DNA of 64,000 bases from Paenibacillaceae bacterium (GTDB lineage: Bacteria > Bacillota > Bacilli > Paenibacillales > Paenibacillaceae), in the NCBI GenBank assembly GCA_004134985.1, contig REGQ01000012.1, forward strand, positions 118,084 through 182,083, given 5' to 3'. Both the position numbers and the translations under genes were made by a program. The stretch's first letter is position 1. Each line of letters starts with the position of its first letter. The notes below the pieces were generated by a model. It had not been told where the DNA came from. It saw only the letters and a list, made by a program, of their open reading frames with translations, and made no database searches. Positions 44,736-52,530 of this stretch are shown in pieces.

Positions 44736-45302
44736 ATGAAAAATAAGAAGAAAGCAATTGTGTTAATTGTTGTTTGCGTCATCGCGGCTGTCCTGTTGTT
44801 TCATTCAGATCTCCTTTCCTTTATCCCTTATTGGGATCCGCAGCAATTAGTAGCGCTGGCAAATGATAATATTATGCTGTTATTGCTGGTGACGCTGCTG
44901 CTAATGGTTGTTCAAAATTTATTTACCGTCCTGCCGCTGCTGCTGCTTGTTTCGATTAACGTGTCGATTTTCGGCTTTTTATACGGTTATCTATGGAGCT
45001 GGTTAACGAGTGTCATTGGTGCCGTCATTGCCTTTTTAATCATTCGCAGCGGGGTTCAACGATTTTTCCTTCGGTTTCTGAACCAAAAGCTGTTAGATCG
45101 GTTCGAACGCAGCGGTTTCTATTACGTATTAATCGGAAGGCTGTTTCCACTCATTCCGACGAGCATGGTCAATATCGCTGCGGGAATCAGCTCGATTCCG
45201 ATCAAGGCATTCACTTATGGCACGCTGATCGGAAACATGTTTTATTTGCTTGTCCTTTCTTTGATTCCAATGGGGTTAATGTCGTTATTTGGGATTTTTT
45301 AA
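44736..45302 (+). CDS. TVP38/TMEM64 (VTT domain) membrane protein
   Basis: 188 residues with five hydrophobic spans. LPLLLLVSINVSIFGFLYGYL and the FYYVLIGRLFPLIPTSMVNIAAG block match the VTT/SNARE-associated family, of which DedA is a distant branch. It follows the kinase by 13 bp and is probably the effector or partner of that two-component system. It overlaps the converging lipoprotein gene by 4 bp. Confidence 0.88.
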   Translation: MKNKKKAIVLIVVCVIAAVLLFHSDLLSFIPYWDPQQLVALANDNIMLLLLVTLLLMVVQNLFTVLPLLLLVSINVSIFGFLYGYLWSWLTSVIGAVIAFLIIRSGVQRFFLRFLNQKLLDRFERSGFYYVLIGRLFPLIPTSMVNIAAGISSIPIKAFTYGTLIGNMFYLLVLSLIPMGLMSLFGIF

Positions 45303-45862
45303 TCATCTTGGGATGAAATGCTCGGCAATCTGTGTATGAGGTCATTAAGTATTGAAAAGACTTTATTATCTGAATTTAATACAAACAAGCCATATGATGT
45401 GTTATGAATGATAAGATCAATTTGCTCTTTAGTTAGCTCTGTTGTTAGGGTTTCACTATAATTAACTTTATAATTTAATTTTCCTGTGTCATCTATTGTA
45501 TCTGTCTCAATAACTTCAGAATGCTCTTTATTGATGATATTAGATATTTCTTGAGGATAGGCAATCATGAATGAATATTTGACATCACTTTTTAATAACT
45601 CGTATAGTTCAACATTAAATTCATAATCAATCGTAATATTTATGCTTTTATTCTCATAAAGGACAGCGAAATAAGTAACTGTAAAGTTTGGCGGGAAAAA
45701 CATACTTTCATAATCCGGCGCTCTATTTTGAGCGTCTTCATTACTAGGATTTTCACTTTGAATCTGTTCGTTGCTTGGAGTTTCGCTTTGCACAGATTCT
45801 GGTCGTTCGCATCCACTGATCAGTAAAGTAAAACATAGCAAAAACACATATATTACTTTCAT
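45299..45862 (-). CDS. Hypothetical lipoprotein
   Basis: 187 residues. The signal is VIYVFLLCFTLLISGC, with the lipid-bearing Cys at ~18. A Glu/Ser/Gln-rich linker (SVQSETPSNEQIQSENPSNE) follows, containing an approximate internal repeat, then a soluble domain of ~130 residues with no motif I recognise. AGGAGGTAACT precedes the ATG. Lower GC content than its neighbours suggests accessory DNA. Confidence 0.7.
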   Translation of the reverse strand: MKVIYVFLLCFTLLISGCERPESVQSETPSNEQIQSENPSNEDAQNRAPDYESMFFPPNFTVTYFAVLYENKSINITIDYEFNVELYELLKSDVKYSFMIAYPQEISNIINKEHSEVIETDTIDDTGKLNYKVNYSETLTTELTKEQIDLIIHNTSYGLFVLNSDNKVFSILNDLIHRLPSISSQDD

Positions 45863-45969
45863 TAGTTACCTCCTGGAAGTAGTCATTTCCGTCTTTATGG
45901 AAGTGTTAGCAATAATAATTTATGCTTCGAACCACTTCGGCGCAATAGATGATTTAGGTTGGGAGCGAT

Positions 45970-46551
45970 TTATTTGGGTACAGGAAGGACTTCATTTTTT
46001 TCATACAGTTTCCGCACTTGCTCAGCCATATACGCGGGAGAATGCGGCATTTTATTGCGAATCCACCACTCCAAAATACCAATGAAAGCCGAGGCCATAA
46101 ATTGGGCATTGAGTTCATTGTCAATGTCCGGTTGAAGGTCTTGTTTGTCCAGCTTCTCATTAACACTGGCTGAGACGAACTGAAGCAGACGCTCCCGAAA
46201 TACGGAGGTCCTTTGATTGGTAAGCATGGCGGAAAAGAACAGAAAGTTGTCTCCGAAGTAATCGAACACTGGCTTCAGATCGCTGCCCAGCGTTGTTATG
46301 CCCCGATTCAATTCATTTGCGCTGCAAAACGTGATCAGCCTCCGCAAATGTTCTTCAATGCATTTGTCCAGCAGGTCATACTTGTCACTGTAGTGCAGAT
46401 AGATGGTTCCACGGTTTACATTGGCCCGCTCCGCGATGTCGTTAATGGTGATTTGTTCAAACTCCTTTTCGGAAAAAAGCTTCAGAAATGCCTTGTTTAT
46501 GGCTTCCTTTGTTCTAATAATCCGCCGGTCGATTTTCGTGTCGGTCTCCAT
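45970..46551 (-). CDS. TetR/AcrR family repressor
   Basis: 193 residues from ATG 46551, downstream of GGAGG; the frame is open to 46638. The helix-turn-helix reads ITINDIAERANVNRGTIYLHYSDKYDLLDKCI (shown split: ITINDIAERANVNRG, TIYLHYSDKYDLL) near residues 33-65. The C-terminal ligand domain is variable. It faces the SDR gene at 46797 across a 245 bp region full of palindromes, so it very probably represses that gene and itself. Confidence 0.9.
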   Translation of the reverse strand: METDTKIDRRIIRTKEAINKAFLKLFSEKEFEQITINDIAERANVNRGTIYLHYSDKYDLLDKCIEEHLRRLITFCSANELNRGITTLGSDLKPVFDYFGDNFLFFSAMLTNQRTSVFRERLLQFVSASVNEKLDKQDLQPDIDNELNAQFMASAFIGILEWWIRNKMPHSPAYMAEQVRKLYEKNEVLPVPK

Positions 46552-46663
46552 TATTCGATTGCGCCTCCAGTTAATGAACAATTTCATGGCATCTGTTGTA
46601 TATGAAACAAAAGCGCCTGTATTAGCGATTGAATTCATGTCTATTCTCTATATAATAATAATC

Positions 46664-46712
46664 AACGGCCGTTAAATAATCAACATTGATTCAATAATGT
46701 ACATTAGTTGAA
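46664..46712. promoter_or_regulatory. Cluster of three palindromes, probable TetR operators
   Basis: AACGGCCGTT (46664-46673), AATCAA-CA-TTGATT (46678-46691) and TTCAA-TAATGTACATTA-g-TTGAA (46690-46712). The 12 bp centre of the last is perfectly palindromic. They lie between the divergent TetR and SDR genes. Confidence 0.65.
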
Positions 46713-46796
46713 TAATTATTATATAAGGAAACGGATTTCAATTTCGACCAGGCAGCCAATACAGCCATAAACAAATTCATTAAGGGGCGATAACAA

Positions 46797-47537
46797 ATGG
46801 AGAACATACAAGACAAAGTAGTCATCATAACAGGAGCATCCAGCGGGATAGGGGAAGCTTCGGCCAAGTTATTGGCCCAAAACGGTGCAAAGGTGGTTTT
46901 GGCAGCAAGAAGAGAGGAACGATTGCAAGCGATTGTGAAAGAAATTGAACAAGAGGGCGGGGAGGCTGTTCATATTAAAGCCGACGTCGTGTCATCCGGG
47001 GATATGCAACAGCTGGCACAGTTCGCTTTGAAACAGTACGGCCGAATCGATGTGCTGGTGAACAACGCCGGGGTCATGCCGGTTTCGCGGCTTAATGAAC
47101 TAAGGGTTGCGGAATGGGATCAAATGATCGATGTGAACATTAAAGGTGTGCTGCATGGCATCGCCGCGGTGCTGCCAGTTATGAGAGAACAGCAAACAGG
47201 GCATATTATTAACGTTTCATCTGTTGCTGGGCATGAGGTGAGTCCAACTTCGGCAGTATACAGCGCGACCAAATTTGCTGTTAGGGCGATCTCGGAAGGA
47301 CTGCGCAAGGAGGAATCCCCGTCCTCCCATATCCGGTCGACAATTATCTCTCCGGGAATAACGGAGTCGGAACTGATCAACACCGTCAACAGTCCCGAGG
47401 TGCAAGCGATGGCGAGTCATATTAGCAGCTTGGCCATTTCTCCATACCGTATTGCCAGAGCTGTCGCCTACGCCATCAATGAACCCGAGGATACGGGAAT
47501 CAACGAGATCGTGATTAGGCCCACTGCTCAGCCGTAA
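46797..47537 (+). CDS. SDR family NADP-type oxidoreductase
   Basis: 246 residues. TGASSGIGEASAK (residues ~12-24) binds the cofactor, and AARREERL with paired Arg suggests NADP(H). NNAGVMP (~88), active-site Ser (VSSVAGH) and YSATKFAV with catalytic Tyr/Lys (~155) follow. The shape matches the YdfG/serine dehydrogenase-like group. It is controlled by the divergent TetR gene, in the pattern of stress- or aldehyde-induced reductases. ATTAAGGGGCG serves as a weak ribosome binding site. Confidence 0.92.
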   Translation: MENIQDKVVIITGASSGIGEASAKLLAQNGAKVVLAARREERLQAIVKEIEQEGGEAVHIKADVVSSGDMQQLAQFALKQYGRIDVLVNNAGVMPVSRLNELRVAEWDQMIDVNIKGVLHGIAAVLPVMREQQTGHIINVSSVAGHEVSPTSAVYSATKFAVRAISEGLRKEESPSSHIRSTIISPGITESELINTVNSPEVQAMASHISSLAISPYRIARAVAYAINEPEDTGINEIVIRPTAQP

Positions 47538-47550
47538 TAGATCACGATAA

Positions 47551-47595
47551 AAGATCGCCATCTTCCTATTCCGTATAGGGAGGGTGATCTTTTTC
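47551..47595 (+). terminator. Rho-independent terminator after SDR gene
   Basis: AAAGATC and GATCTTT form the base of a stem, with CTTCCTA/TAGGGAG above it, followed by a short T run. Confidence 0.75.
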
Positions 47596-47680
47596 TTTGG
47601 CTCTTTTCATAGAGATTGTTGCTTGTTTTGTTTATGAAACAATACCTATATATTCCACGTCTACTCTTATGGAGGTGAAT

Positions 47681-48127
47681 ATGGTGAGAAAACAGATACT
47701 AGCAGTAATTGTTTTTATAACATCATTATCTATCTTGGTAGGCTGTTCTGAAAAAACACCACCTATTCCAAAAATAACCTCAGATAAGAATCAGATACCT
47801 GTGACGCAAAGTAGCTACTGTTGGGGGAAATTGGGATGTGCGGATTATGCAAGAGGAAAAACGATGCTAAAAGGGAAAACCCCAACCGTTGTAGTTCCTG
47901 AATCAAACATTGAAGTTTCATTTGATTACAAACCTGCTCCCACTCAAATAGCTGTTCAACAGTTTCAAGACGAAAAAACTGTTGATGCTCCATTAGTTGA
48001 TGGATATTTCAAAGCTCCTAAAGAAAAAGGTGTTTATTATTACGGACTTTCAGGTGATTGGACAACAGATGACGGGAAGTATTCGAAAGGTAGCACATCA
48101 TCCGTTTTTGTAATTGAAGTCCAGTGA
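47681..48127 (+). CDS. Hypothetical lipoprotein
   Basis: 148 residues from ATG 47681, placed by GGAGGTG. The signal ILAVIVFITSLSILVGC ends in the lipidated Cys (~21). The mature part looks like a single beta-sandwich domain (VSFDYKPAPTQIAVQQF, ending SSVFVIEVQ), of the kind seen in extracytoplasmic binding proteins, but no family was recognised. AT-rich compared with the SDR gene upstream. Confidence 0.7.
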   Translation: MVRKQILAVIVFITSLSILVGCSEKTPPIPKITSDKNQIPVTQSSYCWGKLGCADYARGKTMLKGKTPTVVVPESNIEVSFDYKPAPTQIAVQQFQDEKTVDAPLVDGYFKAPKEKGVYYYGLSGDWTTDDGKYSKGSTSSVFVIEVQ

Positions 48128-48291
48128 GGAAAGGCTAACTACTTTGCGAGCGGCAACATGGCTACAGAACAAATTTTCAGTGCATCGCTTTTAAAGTAAC
48201 GCTTTTTTCTAAAAAATTGTTATTTTGAAGGATAATGAATTTATTGAATGAATACATACATTAACGAGGAAATTTATGAAAGGAAATGATT

Positions 48292-48615
48292 ATGAAAATA
48301 ATAACTTTATGTGGCTCTACAAAGTTCAAAGAACAATTCGAACAGGCTAATGTATTTCTTACACTTCAAGGAAATATTGTAATCAGCCTCGCCTTCTTTG
48401 AGCAGAGTGAAGGGTTTGGAATAACTGAGAGACAAGCTGAACTACTTGGAAATCTTCATTTTAGAAAAATCGATATTTCTGATGAAATATTCGTGATTGA
48501 TGTAAATGGTTACATTGGAAGTAGCACAAAAAGAGAGATTGAATATGCCAAAGAAAAAGGAAAAGCAATTCGTTACTACTCTAATGGTGAAATTCCATCA
48601 AATGTATTCAACTAA
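48292..48615 (+). CDS. Small nucleoside 2-deoxyribosyltransferase-like protein
   Basis: 107 residues from ATG 48292 (48286 is an in-frame alternative), downstream of GAAAGGAA. ITLCGSTKFKEQFEQAN at the start and IFVIDVNGYIGSSTKREIEYAKEKGK near the end match the small Rossmann-like fold of the nucleoside deoxyribosyltransferase/DUF4406 group. Whether it is catalytic is uncertain. Single-gene unit with its own terminator. Confidence 0.75.
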   Translation: MKIITLCGSTKFKEQFEQANVFLTLQGNIVISLAFFEQSEGFGITERQAELLGNLHFRKIDISDEIFVIDVNGYIGSSTKREIEYAKEKGKAIRYYSNGEIPSNVFN

Positions 48616-48633
48616 CTGTGAACCGTATTCAAT

Positions 48634-48660
48634 AAAGCCACCTCTTTTGTAGGTGGTTTT
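48634..48660 (+). terminator. Rho-independent terminator
   Basis: AAAGCCACCT-CTTTTGT-AGGTGGTTTT, 18 bp after the preceding stop. Confidence 0.88.
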
Positions 48661-48703
48661 ATGCTGGAAGAACTATGCAACCTAAATTAGTGTTTCATCA
48701 CTT

Positions 48704-48844
48704 TCAACAATGCCATTTATGGGGATGATGAGTTCTAGAGAGTGGCGTTCCAATCATATCGTTAAAGGTCTTTCCGCAATCCTTACACAAATACCGTTGG
48801 CGAGAGCGATATTTGCCATTCGTTTTAAATTCAGACTTCCATTT
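48704..48844 (-). pseudogene. IS1595-type transposase remnant (zinc-ribbon part)
   Basis: Read on the - strand, one frame gives KWKSEFKTNGKYRSRQRYLC, then KDCGKTFNDMIGTPLSRTHH and PHKWHC before a stop. The CKDCGKTFND zinc ribbon and the GTPL-TH--KW run are the N-terminal signature of IS1595-family transposases. Only about 46 codons remain; no start, catalytic domain or terminal repeats were found. It is a scar of an insertion sequence at the left shoulder of the accessory region. Confidence 0.75.
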
Positions 48845-48962
48845 TTAGAAATAAGCTTAAAGTAAAGGTGGATCACTTAAACGGCCAAGCCGTGCCTGCT
48901 GAAGGCGGACCCAATTTATAGTATAATAAGACAAGCAAGCGAATTTCTAAAGAGGTGAGAAT

Positions 48963-49421
48963 TTGCATAGTAAGCGTTTGAATTATGTTTTGCTTATCAT
49001 TATTGCCGGGTTAATTGCTGTTTTGATCACTACAAAAGCAAGTCAAGCAAGTAATGAAAGTACAGTATCATCGAATAACGAACATTTTTTAATTAATTTT
49101 GATCAGAAAGATTTCAAGCAATTAGAAGATTTCGTCCATCGCTTCAAAGAAGGAAAGGGAGGGAACCTGACGTTGATTCCTCCCATCGTTGATGGAGGAT
49201 ATTGGATTCATGATGTCATGTCAAATGGCAGGGAAATACATTATACAGTGGACAATACAAGGGATGGCATGAGCTCTGACAGGGGCCAAACCAGTTCCAT
49301 TTGCAGCGCAATTGATATTCAAGAGACGGAAGAATATTATCATTTCGAACTGAGTCAATGTACTAACCCTAAGAAAGAGGACAGGCTGAGTCTGGCTGTG
49401 TTCTTAAAAGAGCGATTATAA
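48963..49421 (+). CDS. Hypothetical exported or membrane-anchored protein
   Basis: 152 residues from TTG 48963, which follows AGAGGTGAG at good distance. An N-terminal hydrophobic segment (YVLLIIIAGLIAVLIT) suggests a signal anchor. The extracellular domain (~residues 40-150) includes DGGYWIHDVMSNGREIHYTVD with DIQETEEYYHFELSQC. This resembles DUF4362-type proteins of Bacillales, but I am not sure. Function unknown. Confidence 0.65.
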   Translation: MHSKRLNYVLLIIIAGLIAVLITTKASQASNESTVSSNNEHFLINFDQKDFKQLEDFVHRFKEGKGGNLTLIPPIVDGGYWIHDVMSNGREIHYTVDNTRDGMSSDRGQTSSICSAIDIQETEEYYHFELSQCTNPKKEDRLSLAVFLKERL

Positions 49422-49500
49422 CATATTAATGAAGGTGATTTAGCGCGGCGCATGTTATGCAGCGGATTATTTATTTGTAGACAACAAAGGGGGAGAAAGC

Positions 49501-49965
49501 TTGTTTCAACCGCTAAGTCTTATAACACCGGTGCTGATCTTGTTGCCTAATCTCATGTTCTTCAAATTCCCGCCCCAAAATATGCCTAGTGAACAAAATA
49601 AAAAATGGATTTTCACTGCAGCAGAAGGCATTGGACGAGTTGGGGTTATATTATTTCCTTTATTCTTGTCGATACATATTCAAACAACCTACGAAATTAT
49701 TTCACTACTCGTCATGCTGCTGTCACTAATGATGTACTATGTTGGATGGATCAGATATTTTCGGAACGATCGCCAGTATAAGCTGCTGTTTGCTCCACTT
49801 TGGGGTATTCCAGTCCCTTTGGCTATTTTTCCATCGCTTTATTTCCTGTTTGCCGCTGTGCTTACGCATTCCTACGGTTTATTTATTTTTAGCGTAATTT
49901 TGGCGATTGGACATATACCCAACAGTCTCACTGATTATAATCGTAATCGATCATTAAAGCTGTAA
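49501..49965 (+). CDS. Hypothetical multi-span membrane protein
   Basis: 154 residues from TTG 49501 with AAAGGGGGAG before it. Five hydrophobic spans are seen (SLITPVLILLPNLMFF; VILFPLFLSIHI; ISLLVMLLSLMMYYVGWI; APLWGIPVPLAIFPSLYFLF; LFIFSVILAIGHI). No family was recognised. The gene is close to the lipoprotein-like gene upstream but has its own ribosome binding site. Confidence 0.65.
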   Translation: MFQPLSLITPVLILLPNLMFFKFPPQNMPSEQNKKWIFTAAEGIGRVGVILFPLFLSIHIQTTYEIISLLVMLLSLMMYYVGWIRYFRNDRQYKLLFAPLWGIPVPLAIFPSLYFLFAAVLTHSYGLFIFSVILAIGHIPNSLTDYNRNRSLKL

Positions 49966-49993
49966 AGGTAAAATTACTAGGAGGGCGTGCCGC

Positions 49994-50206
49994 ATGAACA
50001 ACTTAACGAAAGCTCAAATTGTTGATTTGGTCATCAGGCTTTGCAATGGGGAAGGTAGCGACGAAGAGGCGGGCCATTGGATCGATCTGCTTCAAATGAA
50101 TGTCCCGCATCCCGACATCAGCAACTTCATTTTCTGGCCGGAAGAGGAGCTGACACCAGAAGAAATCGTTGAAAAAGCGCTAAATTATAAACCGATCAAG
50201 CTGTGA
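49994..50206 (+). CDS. Colicin E/pyocin S-type immunity protein, orphan
   Basis: 70 residues, ATG after ACTAGGAGGGCG. LVIRLCNGEGSDEEAGHWID and NVPHPDISNFIFWPEE match the colicin E-type immunity fold, whose conserved core contains EG-EEE and HP-SD-I-YP; ELTPEEIVEKALNYKPIKL is shared by Gram-positive members. These proteins bind and block a DNase or RNase toxin domain. No toxin gene is in the window, so this is an orphan immunity gene, possibly protecting against toxins of rivals. Confidence 0.75.
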   Translation: MNNLTKAQIVDLVIRLCNGEGSDEEAGHWIDLLQMNVPHPDISNFIFWPEEELTPEEIVEKALNYKPIKL

Positions 50207-50335
50207 GCGGGGGGATGCACGAAGGTCGGGCAGCGACGAAATCATAGCTGGTTTGGAAGAATATCTAGATTTTAGAACGATAAATGGGTGAAATTGGATA
50301 TAGGTCAATTTAGATGAAATGAATTCGAGCTTCGG

Positions 50336-50380
50336 AGATTCTCAGCCTGCTGACAAGCGGGCTGAGAATCTCTTTTTTTT
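50336..50380 (+). terminator. Strong Rho-independent terminator
   Basis: AGATTCTCAGCC (50336-50347) pairs with GGCTGAGAATCT (50360-50371), followed by eight or more T. It insulates the cassette array from genes on its left. Confidence 0.93.
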
Positions 50381-50403
50381 CTGTCGAAATTTGATAATTT
50401 TGG

Positions 50404-50430
50404 TATAATGAAGGGAGAGGAAGAAAATGG
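50404..50430 (+). promoter_or_regulatory. Possible promoter and start site of the lost integrase gene
   Basis: TATAAT at 50404-50409, a purine-rich GAGAGGAAG, then ATG at 50427 that opens only 11 codons before a stop. The order fits the 5' end of a gene whose middle has been deleted, leaving the C-terminal fragment at 50463. No convincing -35 was seen. Confidence 0.35.
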
Positions 50431-50462
50431 AGGTAGGGTTTCGGAGGACGATTTTTTCGTAA

Positions 50463-50567
50463 CTGTTGGGCCATCAGAGCAGCAAGACGACGGAGGGATA
50501 CACCCATGTGAGCGTCAAGGACGTCCGCCGGATCAGAAGCCCACTGGACGGGATAATAGAGGATTAA
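50463..50567 (+). pseudogene. Tyrosine recombinase (integron-integrase-like) C-terminal remnant
   Basis: One frame reads LLGHQSSKTTEGYTHVSVKD, then VRRIRSPLDGIIED and stop TAA. LLGH is the last part of the catalytic box II (GH), and the Tyr in TEGYTHVS is the nucleophile. The SPLD ending is typical of IntI integrases and their nearest Xer-like relatives. The frame is closed by a TAA just upstream, so only ~34 codons remain. It lies on the + strand directly before the first gene cassette, as in integrons with the integrase in the same direction as the cassettes. Confidence 0.8.
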
Positions 50568-50681
50568 AGGCGGGAGTAGAAGTACATGAACACCTCTGGA
50601 AAAGAGATATTCACGTAAAACTACGCAAACCACTCCTCCAAAGTGTCATTTGCGACATACGTAGATAAGAAGGTTAGCTGA
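50568..50681 (+). other. attI-like region and left boundary of first cassette
   Basis: The stretch between the integrase remnant and the first cassette gene ends in GTTAGCTGA (50673-50681), the same 3' core form that ends the repeats. It is the reverse complement of TCAGCTAAC at 51624. The rest does not match the repeat well, so this may be the primary insertion site (attI) or an eroded attC site. Confidence 0.5.
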
Positions 50682-50717
50682 AATCGCCTAAAGCCTAAAT
50701 CATAAGGAGAATTTCCT

Positions 50718-51596
50718 ATGTCGGATTACTTTTGGGACAACCAGATTGAATACCTTAGAAATACTCGGTGGCTTTATTACAATGATGATTATCTTGAATT
50801 CCTAATTCAAAGGGTTTGGAAGATTAACGAACCCGTAAAGATAATTGATTTTGGTTGTGGTTATGGATATCTTGGTCTTAAACTGCTTCCAATGCTGCCA
50901 GAAGGCTCAACTTATACTGGAATAGACAAAGGTAAGGATTTGATTAGTAAGGCTAAGGAAGTATTTTTGGAGCTTCCGCATAAGACCGAATTTTTTGTAG
51001 CTGACATTGAAAATACCAATATTGACTGTGAATATGACATAGCAATGTGCCATGCTTTTTTACTACATATGAAAGAACCAATCTCTATTCTTAAGAAGAT
51101 GATTCAAAGTGTTGTCAATAATGGGAGAATCATTTGTTTTGAGCCCCACTGGATTGCTAATATGGCCAATTATAGTTTTCATGAACTTGACCAATCGAAG
51201 ATAATTCAATTGGGTATACTTCAGAAATTGTATGAAAAAGATGCTAAACAGAATGGTAAAGATGGGAATATCGGAATGAATGTGCCGATACTTCTAAGTC
51301 AATTAGGAATAAAGAATGTAGATTGTAGAGTAAGTGATAGAGTAAATTTTTTGGATCAAAGCATGGAAATAATGAATAAGGTAAGACTTTATCAATCTCT
51401 AAGAGAAGAAGGGATCGGTCAAGTACCTGGTGATAAGAACGAAATCATGAATAATTTAGTAATGAGAGGATTGACTGCTGAAGAAGCAGAAAGACAATAT
51501 AAAGCTGAATTATTATTATCACAAGAATTTATAGAGAATTCATGGTTAACTTATGCACCGAACATGAAGATTTCGTTTGGAACCATTAAGAGATAG
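50718..51596 (+). CDS. Cassette 1: class I SAM-dependent methyltransferase
   Basis: 292 residues. SAM-binding motif I is KIIDFGCGYGYLGLKLLP (residues ~40-57), an acidic turn TGIDKG (~70) is motif II, and AMCHAFLLHMKEP (~113) matches motif IV. The C-terminal third is helical. The substrate is unknown. TAAGGAGAATT precedes the ATG. AT-rich coding DNA contrasts with the GC-rich repeat that follows 30 bp after the stop. First unit of the array. Confidence 0.85.
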   Translation: MSDYFWDNQIEYLRNTRWLYYNDDYLEFLIQRVWKINEPVKIIDFGCGYGYLGLKLLPMLPEGSTYTGIDKGKDLISKAKEVFLELPHKTEFFVADIENTNIDCEYDIAMCHAFLLHMKEPISILKKMIQSVVNNGRIICFEPHWIANMANYSFHELDQSKIIQLGILQKLYEKDAKQNGKDGNIGMNVPILLSQLGIKNVDCRVSDRVNFLDQSMEIMNKVRLYQSLREEGIGQVPGDKNEIMNNLVMRGLTAEEAERQYKAELLLSQEFIENSWLTYAPNMKISFGTIKR

Positions 51597-51623
51597 TAGA
51601 GGGTATCCGAAGAAGAGGCGACA

Positions 51624-51808
51624 TCAGCTAACACCATGTTCACGCTTCGGGGCATTCGCCCCTCGGTCCGGCAGGAGTTAGATGTGAATTCAGAGAAGTA
51701 TTTAGCAGCAGCAGGGAAGTAGATCCAGCCGCACCACCTAACCGCATCGTGACCGTCCCTTCGGGCTTAAGGTGGTGGGGCGTCGTGAACACAAGAACGT
51801 TATATGAC
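51624..51808 (+). repeat. attC-like site 1
   Basis: Full copy. It opens TCAGCTAAC-ACCAT-GTTCACG and closes CGTGAAC-ACAAGAAC-GTTATATGAC, with an inner stem CACCACCTAA/TTAAGGTGGTG. Its TCAGCTAAC is the perfect reverse complement of GTTAGCTGA at the left end of cassette 1 (50673), not of its own right end. Confidence 0.85.
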
Positions 51809-51877
51809 ATTCTCCAAAAAGCTATAAACTAGAAAATTTCATACAAACAATAAGATACAAAGAAGGGAGAGATCTTC

Positions 51878-52324
51878 TTGAACCAAGAGTTTGCTTATGG
51901 AGGCATTGTATTTAATAAGGAAGGTAAAGTACTTATGAGAAGCCCAATGGGACATTGGGGAGGATATTTTTGGACATTTGCCAAAGGCGGTTCTGACAAA
52001 AGCGATAAAACACCTGAAGAAACAGCGATAAGAGAGGTTAAAGAAGAAACCGGATATGAATGTAATATATTAAGCATAATACCAGGTGAATTTGAATCAG
52101 ATACTTGTACTACAAAATATTTTTTGATGGAACCCACCGGTGTTAAGGTAGAACACGATAAGGAAACGCAAGAAATCAAATGGGTAGACGAAGAAGAAGC
52201 TTTTAAAATGATTGAACAGACAAAAACTTTAAAGGGAAGAAATCGAGATAAGCAAGCCCTGGAAAGTGCGATAAAATTAAGGGACTTATTGAAAGTGAAT
52301 TCAGGAAGCGAGAACGTCATATAA
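51878..52324 (+). CDS. Cassette 2: Nudix hydrolase
   Basis: 148 residues, TTG start after AGAAGGGAGAG. The Nudix box runs from GGSDKSDKTPEETAI to REVKEETGY (residues ~43-66). The metal-binding REVKEE core is intact, while the first conserved Glu of the box is Lys. Nudix enzymes hydrolyse nucleoside diphosphates linked to another group. The stop codon falls inside the start of the next attC-like site, the compact layout usual for integron cassettes. Confidence 0.88.
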   Translation: MNQEFAYGGIVFNKEGKVLMRSPMGHWGGYFWTFAKGGSDKSDKTPEETAIREVKEETGYECNILSIIPGEFESDTCTTKYFLMEPTGVKVEHDKETQEIKWVDEEEAFKMIEQTKTLKGRNRDKQALESAIKLRDLLKVNSGSENVI

Positions 52325-52487
52325 AACCGTGTTTCCGCTGCGTCGCTGTCGCTCCTAAGTGTGCAGAAGATACTTCGAAGAAGTTGGAAGCAGCAGACAA
52401 CCCTGCACTGGCTAAGTCCGTCGGACCCGCTCGCTATCGTTCACTTAAGCCAGTGAGGGTTCGGGAACACCAGAACGTTATGTGAAA
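52316..52487 (+). repeat. attC-like site 2
   Basis: A diverged full copy: GTCATATAAA-ACCGT-GTTTCCG at left and CGGGAACACCAGAAC-GTTATGTGA at right, with the arm pairs changed together (TTTCCG/CGGGAA). GTCATATAA(A) complements GTTATATGAC at 51799, the left end of cassette 2, at 9 of 10 positions. Inner stem TGCACTGGCTAAG/CTTAAGCCAGTG. Confidence 0.8.
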
Positions 52488-52530
52488 CCATTATAAAAAT
52501 CATTAAAACCCAAGAAGAGAGGTAAATATT

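Noticed and set aside
50310..50668. Open frames of 86-107 codons across the integrase stub and terminator
   Set aside because: They run through a strong terminator hairpin or out of frame with the LLGH...SPLD reading, and have no motif or ribosome binding site.
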